A DNA stretch of 64,000 nucleotides from NCBI GenBank assembly GCA_034440635.1, contig JAOTON010001700.1, positions 310,001-374,000 on the forward strand, in the 5' to 3' direction. This document shows positions 26,010 through 36,110 of the stretch, one piece after another (within the stretch, counting starts at the first letter, position 1; each line of letters starts with the position of its first letter). This DNA is from Lepas anatifera. Lineage: Eukaryota > Arthropoda > Thecostraca > Lepadidae. Below the pieces are notes generated by a model that worked only from the letters and a program-made list of their open reading frames with translations, did no database searches and was not told where the DNA came from. The translations under genes were made by a program, and so were the position numbers.

Positions 26010-26240
26010 CATAACCATGCCAGGGACATGCTGAGATGGAGACTGGAGATGAGAAGAGGATTGAGCCACTGGAAATTCACGTACAGCTTTACCTGGCAGG
26101 TAACTTTCACTGGTCAACACTCCATTTCCAGGTTTACCGTTTCCATTCGCAAACACAGAATTCAAACGTTCTTTCTCATTCGTTATAAGCGCATTTCCTT
26201 GCACTTGGGAGCGATCACCCTCCGCCCGTGCCGCAGCCAT
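26010..26240 (-). CDS. P/Q-rich protein, first coding exon
   Basis: A 231-nt exon (77 codons) read on the minus strand. The start is ATG at 26240 in a good context (GAGAAAATGG), with an in-frame TAA upstream in the 5' leader, so the start is well supported. It begins MAAARAEGDRSQVQGNAL and ends QSPSQHVPGMVM at a consensus donor (ATG/GTGAGT). A weaker alternative donor (CACAG/GTACAT) lies 18 nt further on. No folded domain is recognisable; the segment is Ser/Gln/Asn-rich. It splices in phase to the exon at 24442-24272. No homologue is assigned. Confidence 0.65.
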
Positions 26241-26879
26241 TTTCTCCAGCCGCCACGTTCCATCAAATTATCCAGCGCAAAGCTCGGGGAAGCGACCGCA
26301 CGCCACTCAATTCATCGCAGAATTTAATTCACGGAAAAAATAACTGAGTAATCCACTTTCCCTTTCCTCGCAATTCATTAATTGAAGCACAAACCACGAA
26401 CTCCCCTCCCCGTCGTTCTTAAAAAAGACGTCGCACACCCCCGGGGATTTGAACAAACAACTGGCAGAGGGATGGCGTCACCAGACACGTCTGGCAATGC
26501 TCCCTGACCGATGTAAGATATCCCAAGAACATTTCCCAATCATCAACCCAAGAAATCATTCATTACTTACGTAACGTTTTTCAGTACGTTTGCTTTTCGT
26601 ACAGTGTTCCAGCGCAATATCATTACACCCTATTAGTTGCCCGGCAGGGGTATATATCTTGCGTTTTTCTTAGGTGTGGGTGGTTGCCAAAAGGAAGCAG
26701 TCTTCTTCGAAGAACAAATGGATTCATTATTCTCAGGAAAGAACCCGGAGAATGAGGCCATAAACGACGTAACTAGGGGGAGGGAGCACCGGGCACCGGA
26801 TCCTCTTAAATAATGAATTTTAGCCCTAGCTCTATTGTGTTGACTGGAGATAATTGAGTTGAAAAGCCTTTGATCCCCC
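26241..26879 (-). promoter_or_regulatory. 5' leader and presumed promoter of the P/Q-rich gene
   Basis: Sequence upstream of the first coding exon (minus sense), moderately CpG-rich near 26150-26300. No TATA box or initiator can be named with confidence. Confidence 0.35.
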
Positions 26880-27176
26880 TTAACCCTCATCACCCGGGGG
26901 CCATCGATTGCCCCCATAAGTTTTTTGGGGATAGCAGAAAAACAACGAGACGCAGCACCGCGGTTGCGGGTTGATCGGCTTTATTTCTTACCCCATCATT
27001 TTTCCACCATCCCTGGAATTTTTTTCCGGGTCGGCCCGAAGGTCAGGTCACCAGGCGAGCTCAGCAAAGGTTTCTCACTTCAACTTTTGAGCTCTAAAAG
27101 AGCTACTTTTCTTAGTCGATCGATTTGAAACTTCCTACGGCTCATGGCCCATCTGGGGATTACAGCAGGGCACATT
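26880..27176 (-). mobile_element. TTAA element family B, truncated (B3)
   Basis: Begins TTAACCCTCATCACCC with a GGGGGCCATCGATTGCCCCC hairpin. It follows the family B single-end sequence for about 290 bp, then stops at the TTAA of the next copy. This is a partial copy directly abutting B4. Confidence 0.85.
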
Positions 27177-28210
27177 TTAACCCTCGCCCCACCGGGGGGG
27201 CCATCGATGGCCCCTAAGGTTTTTCCACGATAGCAGAAAAACGACGAGGCGCAGCACCGCGGTTGAGGGCTCTACCTCTCACTGCATCATTTTCCCATCA
27301 TCCCTGAAATTTTTACCCCGGGTCACCCAAGGTCAGGTCACCAGACGAGGTCAACCAAGGTCACCTCACTTCACCTTTAGAGCTCTGTAAGAGCTACATT
27401 TCAAAGTCGATCGATTTGAAACTTCCTACACTTCATAACCCCTCCAGGGTCTACAAGGTGTATATCAGGGATTTTTCGATTTCGTGCCCTGAGGTCAGGT
27501 CACGAGGCGACCTCTCCCATTGGAAAAGCATAGGGAAAAGTTGTTTCATGATATAAAAGCCACAAAAATGATTGAAAATACTCAGACTGCTCAGAACAGC
27601 GTTTTTGGACACCCTTTCACGGATCCCAGGGGTCATATTTGCCTTTTGAATTTTCCAAGGTCATCCAAGGTCACCAGAGGTCAAAAACAGTATTTTGGCA
27701 ATAACTTTTGACCTAATTAAGCTAGAGCGGTGAAACAAACACCATCGTGTTTGTCTTGTCACTGGCTTTCATTTGATATACGCAGCAAGGTCACTTTTTG
27801 ACCTTTCGTGACCTCAGGTCATATTAGGTCACGAGGTGACCTCTGGAGGTCAAACCACTGGCGGGAGGTCTTAACGTTCCACATAGCAGAAAAAGTACTG
27901 GCAATTTGCTATCAAATGTACTTTACCAGGCCTCAATAGCTCTAATGACATAAGAGTTATGCCCAGTTTGCTACATCATTGCATATTTGAGTGAAAATAG
28001 CCGATCTTGACCTAATTTGACCTCTGGAGGTCAAACCATTGACCTGAGCACTAAAGCATGTGAAGTAATTTCTTACTGAATTCACGCGAGCTTTCTATTG
28101 CACTTTGCAGATTTGCGCTAACGCCCATATTTTCGGAGTTAGAGGGGGGCCATCGATGGCCCCCGGTGGGGGAGAAGGTGGCCCCGGACCCCCGGTGGGG
28201 CGCGGGTTAA
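27177..28210 (-). mobile_element. TTAA element family B, full length (B4)
   Basis: A 1034-bp copy. The left is the single-module end (TTAACCCTCGCCCCACCGGG, then the ATCGAT-centred hairpin) and the right is the double-module end (GCGCGGGTTAA at 28210). It is in inverted orientation relative to B5, which lies 425 bp away. Confidence 0.92.
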
Positions 28211-28319
28211 GCTACAAAGTGGTGGGTATTTTTCCCACCAGTCCCCCGTGCTATGTCCACCAGTGAACGGCCCTGAACGGCTCAGTGCCCACCAGTCACC
28301 AGTCATTTGATGCTCCTGG

Positions 28320-28567
28320 CATAGGCGGATCTAGGGGGCAAGGAGCACGTGCCCCCCCCGATGGACCCTCGGCGCCCCCTGAAAGATCGATGGCGCCCCC
28401 TGAAATGTCGCTTCCCATCCCCCCAGGATACGAAAGTCAGCGCCCACCGATAGGATTTGGCGCCCACCTGATAGGTTTTGCCGGTCATAAGTGGCGCCCC
28501 CTGGTCCGGATGCCCCCCCGGGAAGGTGCACCTCGGAGGCGGATCGGCAATCCTGGATCCGCCTATG
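28320..28567. mobile_element. hAT-like MITE, G family, with 8-bp target duplication
   Basis: Ends are CATAGGCGGATC and GGATCCGCCTATG. A perfect 8-bp duplication, GCTCCTGG, flanks it at 28312-28319 and 28568-28575, the length made by hAT transposases. The interior is GC-rich with recurring GGCGCCCCCTGAAA and GGCGCCCACC motifs and has no coding capacity. It sits between inverted copies B4 and B5. Confidence 0.88.
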
Positions 28568-28635
28568 GCTCCTGGAGTACCCTTTTGGTGGGAATTCGTG
28601 CCCTTTTCAGCCGAATGCCCACCAGTTCCAATTCT

Positions 28636-29666
28636 TTAACCCGCGCCCCACCGGGGGGTCCGGCGCCACCTTCGCCCCACCGGGGACCATCGATGCCCCC
28701 CTCTAACTCCGAAAATATGGGCGTTAGCGCAAATCTGCAAAGTGCAATAGAAAGCTCGCGTGAATTCAGTAAGAAATTACTTCACATGTTTTAATGCTCA
28801 GGTCAATTGTTTGGCCTCCAGAGGTCAAATTAGGTCAAGATCGGCTATTTTCACTCAAATGTGCAATGATTAAGCAAACTGGGCCTAACTCTTATCTCAT
28901 TAGAGTTATTGAGGCCTGGTAAAGTACATTTGATAGCAAATTGCCAGTACTTTTCCGTTATGTGGAACGTAAAGACCTCCCGCCAGTGGTTTGACCTCTC
29001 AGAGGTCACCTCGTGACCTAATATGACCTGAGGTCACGAAAGGTCAAAAAGTGACCTTGCCGTATATCAAATGAAAGCCAGTGACAAGACAAACACGATG
29101 GTGCTTGTTTCACTGCTCTAGCTTAATTAGGTCAAAAGTTATTGTCAAAATACTGTTTTTGACCTCTGGTGACCTTGGATGACCTTTTGAAAAGTCAAAA
29201 GGCAAATATGACCCTGGGATCCGTGAAAGGGTGTCCAAAAACGCTGTTCTGGGCAGTCTGAGTATTTGCAATCATTTTTGTGGCTTTTATATCATGGAAC
29301 AGCTTTTCCCCATGCTTTTCCAATGGGAGAGGTCGCCTCGTGACCTGACCTCAGGGCACGAAATCGAAAATCCCTGATATACACCTTGTAGATCCTGGAG
29401 GGGTTATGAAGTATAGGAAGTTTCAAATCGATCGACTTTGAAATGTAGCTCTTACAGAGCTCTAAAGTTGAAGTGAGATGACCTTGGTTGACCTCGTCTG
29501 GTGACCTGACCTTGGGTGACCCGGGGTAAAAAATTTCAGGGATGATGGGAAAATGATGCAGTGAGAGGTAGAGCCCTCAACCGCGGTGCTGCGCCTCGTC
29601 GTTTTTCTGCTATCCCCGGAAAAACCTTAGGGGGCCATCGATGGCCCCGGTGGGGCGAGGGTTTAA
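28636..29666 (+). mobile_element. TTAA element family B, full length (B5)
   Basis: A 1031-bp copy with the double-module end on the left (TTAACCCGCGCCCCACCGGG, spacer GTCCGGCGCCACCTT, second module) and the single-module end on the right. Seven perfect AGGTCA/TGACCT hexamers lie within 28992-29057 alone. Confidence 0.92.
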
Positions 29667-29778
29667 ATATGCCCTGGACTACAGAGTGTATATCTCGGAT
29701 TTTTAGATTTCGTGACCTGACGTCAGGTTACGAGATAACCTGTCCCATTGAAAAAGCATGGGAAAAAGCTGTCTTATC
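29667..29778 (-). mobile_element. TTAA element family B fragment (B6)
   Basis: About 110 bp matching the B4 interior at about 27441-27550 directly follows the right end of B5. It then breaks off at a sequence resembling a LINE 3' tail. Confidence 0.7.
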
Positions 29779-29870
29779 AGAATTAGAATCAGAATCACTT
29801 TATTCGCAATCATCCTCGACCATTCAAGGTTTTTCATGGTTGCACGTCAATCACATTAAAGGAATAAAAT
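29779..29870. repeat. Possible LINE 3' tail fragment
   Basis: Contains repeated AGAATCAGAATCACTTTATT, a motif type common at 3' ends of some non-LTR elements (read in reverse). No coding part is attached. Weak call. Confidence 0.3.
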
Positions 29871-31131
29871 AGGGGAAAGGGACACCGTGGGTAAGACGGA
29901 CACCACTGTTTGGGACGAGTTCACACCTCCCCGACCTGGAAAAGCATGTAATAGGTACGCTTCCTTTTAGCGCGCGTCGGTCGCCGAGCAACGTTGCGTT
30001 CGGTAAGCTCTCTAGGCTTGATCAAATTTTCATAAAAGTAAAAACTGCAATTCATGTGTTTTTTTCGCCATGGAATTCGTAAGGTCATCGCATGAATGTT
30101 TCTGTAAATACTTAATTGGGACTACGTAATATGGCTCTTCAAGATGTTACATTTTGTTCACCGCAGTCACTGACTGTGTAATCGCAATGGTGTCCGATTC
30201 ATGTCCAAGTTTGTTCAGGAAGCGAGAAGTGGGGTAAGACGGACACCACGTGTGGGGCAAGATGGACATAGTGTACATGTTACCCCGCACAGGGAGTATA
30301 TTTGATTTTATATAATGTAAGCTTAAACAAACTTATCAGAGGTTTTGGGGTCCAGCGATACACCTGAGCAGAGGTGGATTTGACTGGATGGTTGTGGGGG
30401 GGAGCAGGGCATTTTTAAAGAAAAGTCAGTGTGGGACATTTCTTGTGCTGGCCATTATAGTGTCTTCAAGGGGTCAAGCCTCTATTTTGAGTAGTTTTAA
30501 TACAACTTAGACGCGTTAGTGTTAAAAAAATGTTTCTCAATTTTTAAGTTGTTCCAAGTCTAGAGATTATAGATGCTGGCCCAGGGCTCCCGGGTCTTTT
30601 CAGCGGAAAAGGTGAAACCGAGTTTGAAAAAGGGCCAAAGAGCGGCAAAATTTTATTTCCGCTAAAATGGCCAAACAAACACCACAAAAGCCAGATTTGA
30701 GGCTAAAACGACCCCTAGCGGCGGTCATAAAACCACAGAAAAAGCGTATTGCATAAATGTTTAATAAAACTAATTGTTGACTATTTGATATTTACTTGAC
30801 GCAATATTTTTAGCACACTGCCCATCTAATAGGAAGCCAGGAGTGCCCTTCCAACCCCGCGTGGCCATCGAATGATTTTATGTACATAACCAGAACATTT
30901 TTTGGGATCATCAATCACCCCCCCCACTTTTTGACCAAACATTTCCTGATCTCAGTCAAAATGGGAGCAAACCGGATTTTTTTAACCAGCCGCTGCGGAA
31001 GGCAACGAGGAGCCCAAATTCTAAATATTTTTGGTACCTACTAACGTGGAAAGTTTGCTGTCAGCATCAGGTTGAACTTTGGTTGGCTCCCTCACTTTTT
31101 TGCCGGTGGCGACGCTTATGTATGCTACCAC
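29871..31131. other. No gene; repeated GGTAAGACGGACACCAC motif
   Basis: The motif GGGTAAGACGGACACCAC occurs at about 29889-29906 and 30232-30249, with a variant GGGGCAAGATGGACAT just after. This suggests a decayed repetitive element. No exon found. Confidence 0.4.
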
Positions 31132-32514
31132 CAGAGGTGGGCGCCGCTACCAATTTCTTTAAACCGCTACCGCTACTTCCGCTACCTTGGTAACGTGAAA
31201 CCGCTACCGCTACTCCGCTACTTTTTTGAAAACACGAAAGCGCTACCCGCTACTCCGCTACTCCGCTACCGCTACTTTTAGTATAAAGCGCTACCAAAGC
31301 GCTACTCCGAAAATGTCCAGGTCGATCTAAATAAATTCCACAGACAGCCAACTTTTATTTGTATATTAGAGCCAAAGTTCACTCCATGCCTAAAGCATGC
31401 ACCAACACAATCATTCACACAATCTTCTCTTTTCGTTGGACCTCCCGCCAGTGGTTTGACCTCCAGAGGTCACCTCGTGACCTAATATGACCTGAGGTCA
31501 CGAAAGGTCAGAAAGTGACCTTGTTGTATATCAAATGAAAGCCAAGGAGAAGGCCAACACGATGGTGTTTGTTTCAGCGCTCTAGCTTAATTAGGTCAAA
31601 AATTGCTGTCAAAATACTGTTTTTGACCCCTGGTGACCTTGGATGACCTTGAAAAGTCAAAGGGCAAATATAACCTCTGGGATCCGTGAAAGGGTGTCCA
31701 AAACGCTGTTCTGAGCAGTCTGAGTATTTGCAATAATTTTTGTGGCTTTTAGATCATGAGACAGCTTTTCCCCATGCTTTTCCAATGGGAGGGGTCGCCT
31801 CGTGACCTGATCTCAGGTCACGAAATAGAAAAATCCCAGCTATACACGTTGTAGACCCTGGAAGGGTCATGAAGTGTAGCAAGTTTCAAATCGATTAACT
31901 TAGAAATGTAGCTCTTATAGAGCTTCAAAGTTGAAGTGAGGTGACCTTGGTTGACCTCGCCTGGTGACCCTGACCTTGGGTGACCTGGAATAAAAATTTT
32001 CAGGGATGGTGGAAAAAGATGAGGTGAGAGATAGAGCTCTCAACCACGGTGATGCGTTTCGTCGTTTTTCTGCTATCTCGAAAAAACCCTTAGGGGGCAT
32101 CGATGGCCCCGGTGGGGCGAGGGTTAAAACAACAAAAAAATATACTGAGGCCACGAAGTCAATGGCCTTCAGAGGACTTGCTTGATATATATTTACTCTT
32201 TCACTATGTTGGCCTCCATTACAGCCCCTGTAAATCAATTGACTATGCTACTTTTGAGGACGTTTCTACTCCAAACTCCACATGAATCCCTTCGTTGGCA
32301 TAGAGCTTGTTTTGCGTGCCTAATATTTTGAATTTAGGATACGCTTAAAAAGCTGCTGGTAGCGGTAGCGCTTTTAATTTTCTAGAGCCCGCTACCCGCT
32401 ACTCCGCTAGTTTTTGGTAGAGAAGTCGCTACCGCTACTCCGCTACCATTTAGAGAGTCCGCAAGTTGCGCAGTAGCGGAGTAGCGGACTAAAGTAGTGG
32501 ACCGCCCACCTCTG
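31132..32514. mobile_element. hAT-type element with 8-bp target duplication, carrying a B fragment
   Basis: Ends are CAGAGGTGGGCGCCGCTACC and its imperfect complement (GACCGCCCACCTCTG). A perfect 8-bp duplication, GCTACCAC, flanks it at 31124-31131 and 32515-32522. Both subterminal regions are degenerate arrays of GCTACCGCTACTCCGCTAC. No transposase is present, so it is non-autonomous. A truncated family B copy (31440-32127) lies inside it. Confidence 0.9.
31440..32127 (+). mobile_element. TTAA element family B, truncated (B7), inside the hAT element
   Basis: The left portion is missing and the right single-module end is intact, with TTAA at 32124-32127. It matches B5 from its AGGTCA-rich centre onward. 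Confidence 0.88.
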
Positions 32515-32522
32515 GCTACCAC

Positions 32523-33059
32523 CACAATGATAAATAAAAATGCTAAGCACTTCATACCACCACACCAGCAACCAGTCTTACGCACTTTAACTACACCGTG
32601 TCCCGTCTAATCCACAAACGAGCTCTTACCGCTGACAACTGACTGCGTGTGAAATGAGAGCATCATGCAATGTCACGTTACTAGCTGGAATGTGGGCTTC
32701 CGGTCGGATAGAACAGGATGTTTGATTGTTTGTAGGCCAGCGTTCTTCTCCAGCGTTGTGATTAGTTGATGCCGAGGCTGCTTTGCCGAGATTTCCCGTA
32801 ACTACGCGCTTTGTTTCGTCTTCGCGCGATGGAGTAGACACAATTTTTGTGGATTGCCAATGTGGGACCGGAAATGGAACAAAGTTATAATTATCGGTCA
32901 GTGTTTTGTCTTATTTTCGTTAGGCGAGTCTGCATTTGGTCAATTTTAAGTCATCTGTCTATTTCACTGGGGGCCAATTTCTGGGCACTGGGGGGGCATT
33001 TCGGACGACTGGGGGGGGCAAATGACCCCCAGTTAACATATTAAAAAATGGCCTGGGGG
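32523..33059. other. No gene recognised
   Basis: No exon supported. The right part (32970-33030) has G-rich direct motifs (CACTGGGGG, GACTGGGGG). Confidence 0.45.
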
Positions 33060-33780
33060 AACAGAGGGCCCGAAATGCTGGAGGCCATCCAGGAGCAGGT
33101 GTACCCATCGACCCTCAGCGCCCCCTGAAATGGTCTCAGTGCCCGGCCCTGAGATATTGATGGGCCCCCTAAAGTGTCACTTCCAACGCCTCCCCTCAGG
33201 AGCGGAGGAGGGGCGCTCTTAGCCCAGCGAGGGGATTTGGCGCCCACCTGATAGGTTTTGCGTTCCAAAAGTGGCACCCCCTTGGCAGGTGCGCACCCAG
33301 GATTTTTGTTTAGAGGGGGGGCGGCTGACAAAAGGGGGCAGCAGGCTGGTGGAGGGGGTGGCATTTTGCCTCAGGGGGTGCGCTTGTTCACCCACAGGGC
33401 GGCCAATTTTTGCATCGGGGGGGGGATGAGACCGGTGAATTGTTTGCTCCACAGACTTAGTGTAAATTTTTATGGGGCGGCGTGTTGGATGCAGGAGCAG
33501 CAAAGTCAGTGTAGGGGGCTGCATGTTGGGTGCAGGCGCGGCAGTCCGTGTAGTGCTGCCTCTAAAAGTCAGGTGAAGGCTCATCCTTCCCCTCGATGGG
33601 CGCCTTCGGCGCCCCACATGGATGGGGCGGCACTTCGGAGCCAAAGCGTTTTGGGGGCCTGGGCCCACTGCCCTCCCCCCTGGGTGTGCGGCCGCCCCCT
33701 GGCCCGGATGGCGCCCCCCTGCAAGGTGGTCCGCCCCTGATCGGCCATCCTGGACCAACCTATGCACATATCCAAGACAG
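33060..33780. repeat. GC-rich composite related to G-family MITEs
   Basis: GCGCCCCCTGAAATGG, GGCGCCCACCTGATAGG and a terminal-looking GGACCAACCTATG recur here as in the G elements, mixed with G-rich blocks. Element ends could not be matched, so this is probably several overlapping or nested insertions. The long open frames on both strands are composition artefacts. Confidence 0.5.
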
Positions 33781-34058
33781 TCCTTGATACTTTAATCCTG
33801 TCATTAAAAAAAATCAGAAAAGGCATGATGCCCTTTGACCCTTTGACGGGAAAAGTACGAAAATGCCCCCTTCCTCACGGGGGGGGGGTGACAATCCCCT
33901 AGTGGGTGGATACAGATGGAAATCTTTAATGCCTGGTTTGATCACTTTGTTCATATTTTCCATCTTTCCCCATGGGGTGACCATGTTACCCCATTAGGTG
34001 GGTGGAAATGGACTTTTGCTAATTTTTTCTAAACTTTACGCAAATTTTGATATAGTAA
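33781..34058. other. No gene recognised
   Basis: Nothing identifiable apart from a short G run near 33880. Confidence 0.5.
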
Positions 34059-34071
34059 TTACAGAAACATA

Positions 34072-34260
34072 GGGGCGCGGTAGTGGAGTGGTCAGCGTAG
34101 CTGGCTTCCACGCAGCCGACCCGAGTTCAAGGCCCGGCGGCTTCCCTGAACAAGGAGCAAGCTGGCTCCCGAGAAACCCTTCCAACAGGGAAAGAGTTGG
34201 CTACGCCATATGACCCTGGCAGTTGGTGCGTCGATAAGCCCCAATAATAATTATTATTAT
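34072..34260 (+). mobile_element. tRNA-derived SINE (Gly-like head), complete
   Basis: A tRNA-like head (GGGGCGCGGTAGTGGAGTGG, anticodon loop CTTCCAC, B box GAGTTCAAGGC) is fused to the same body as the SINE at 4801-4985 (CCTTCCAACAGGG, GACCCTGGCAGTTGGTGCG). It ends in an ATT-repeat tail. A near-perfect target duplication (ACAGAAACATA / ACAGACACATA) flanks it. Confidence 0.88.
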
Positions 34261-34559
34261 TATACAGACACATAGCTGCTTGCACAGTGGTAGATAAATG
34301 TCTGAAGTATCTCTACAGCCAAAATAGGAACTAAACAAGCTCATTATGTCATCGAAAACTCACAACATCGTTACAGTGTCCGTGACCCCCCCACTTTCCC
34401 CTACACAGGTTTAAAAGACAAAGATAGTTAAAACTTCCACGCATACCTACCACTCAAGCGAGAAACCACAAATCACCGTCCAATCTGAAAATAACCCCTT
34501 AAAGCGCGTTTGAAAGCTGTCTGGCTCAAGACATTGCGCACGTTAGACGGTAGTGCGTT

Positions 34560-35060
34560 TTATTTGGTTGTGCCAACATTTCCCAGTCTCCTTTTACTCG
34601 CGCAAGTTCTCACACGCACAGGTCGAAGTTGGTGAACTTGTCTCGTGCCGTGATGGTGTTCGGCATACATTATAAACAGATTTTGCAGGTCACTCGGTTG
34701 TTCAGTGACGAGTACATTTCGCACCAGACACAGCTGGTGATAATCAATAAGTTCTGACACATCAGGAAGTCCAAGTCGACGCACTTCATGGCTTATACGC
34801 TCAAATTTCCTTTTGCCAGTGATTACCTGTGCCAAAAAATTTATCAGTTTTTGGATTCTGTGAAGCTGAGTTACGCCGGAAGTTCCGTAAATTGATACAC
34901 AGTATCGAATTGATGTAATGACTAACAAGGTAATGATTTGTTTTAGCACCGAATGGGGAAAGACATTTGCGTGGATCAGACCAATCAACATTGCTGTATA
35001 CTGAAAGAAAAAAATGACACCCAGCCCTGAGATGACCCTAAAATATAGCGAATGTGACAT
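34560..35060 (-). pseudogene. LINE reverse transcriptase, C-terminal remnant
   Basis: The minus-strand frame has features of the thumb and C-terminal region of CR1/jockey-like reverse transcriptases: an ITSIRYCVSIYG segment, LHRIQKLINFLAQVITGKRK, and a GLPDVSELIDYHQLCLVRNVL segment before an Arg/Thr-rich tail. No catalytic motifs are present, so it cannot work alone. It is probably the 3' part of the same LINE as the fragments at 36109-37062 and 38269-38330, separated by about 1 kb of other sequence. Confidence 0.75.
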
Positions 35061-36108
35061 CCTTTTTTGGTGGACTGATGCCTATTTTTGGGTATTAGAT
35101 CCCGTTATTTTGCCCCAATAACCTTTAGTCGGTGTCATTTCTGCAAGTAACGCGACTTCTAATTTTGAACACCATTTCTGACACCACTTTCTGGCGTCAA
35201 AACAATACACACGTGGGGAGTTACTACATCATAAAGGGTGTCAGGCATTTTAATGTAGGTATCCCGACCACCAAACGAGGAATTTGACTCTTTTCGTGAT
35301 GTGTCGGTAGGGTGTCTGACTCTTTCAAGAAAGGTGTCCGACTCCTTTCGTAGGGTGTATGAAGGGTGTCAGACTCTTCCAAGAAGGCGTCTGACTCTCT
35401 GCACATAGCTTGTGAGTGGTCATGACACTTTTGTAGATAATTGTGCCCCTCACTAGAGAGTCTGACCCTTCTGTGACGTCACAGCACGTGCTAATTCTGT
35501 TTTTGTTACTTCAAAACGGCGCAAAACCGCCTCATTCTGTGTGCAGAAGCAATGGGAGCATGGTAAGGTAAGTAAAGATACCATTGTATGCAATGTATTG
35601 TAGGATAGATAGACTGATGCATTGGAGGATGCACATTGCACACTTATGTGCCTTCGATTTAAGAAATATCATTGAGCATGTCTGACAAGTCTGCTAATTT
35701 GGTGGATGCATTTTTAACACATAATGTATGCAGCGCGTCTTTATTGATTTTTTTCAATGGGGTTAGGGTTGAAGGGGGTATCCTATCCCTATTCCTTAAA
35801 GAGACTCCTAGCTTTTGGGGCTTCCATTCAGGGGTTTTCTTCATAAGAAAAGGACCTCCCATATTGAGCGCTTAGGGGCCTCCTTTATAAGTAAAAGCGC
35901 CTCCAGGATAAGTCATTTATTGGGCGTCTTTTATAAGTAAGGGGTCCTCCTGGATAGGCCATCTTATAATAGGCTTGCTTTATAAGTAAAGGGGTCGCCT
36001 ATGTGGGCTGTTGAGTGGATATCTTTTTTAAGGAGGTCTCCTAAGCAAATCGTTATGGGGCCTCCTCTATAGCTAGTGGGGTCTCCTGCATAGGCAAATT
36101 AGATCTCC
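35061..36108. other. Non-coding insert with two degenerate minisatellites
   Basis: This lies between two parts of a broken LINE. It holds two degenerate tandem repeats, listed separately. No gene is supported. Confidence 0.5.
35224..35410. repeat. Degenerate tandem repeat around a GGTGTC-GACTC core
   Basis: GGTGTCTGACTCTTTCAAGAA and variants recur several times at about 30-60 bp spacing. On the minus strand this gives repeated ESDTL/ESDAF peptides, which I take to be incidental. Confidence 0.65.
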
Positions 36109-36110
36109 TT
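35850..36110. repeat. Degenerate ~50-bp tandem repeat
   Basis: Units of roughly 50 bp centred on TTTATAAGTAAAGGGG and CCTCCTGGATAGG occur about four times with decay. Confidence 0.65.

Noticed and set aside
33060..33826. 160-182 codon frames on both strands
   Set aside because: They coincide with GC-rich G-family repeat sequence; related repeats elsewhere show the same artefactual frames.
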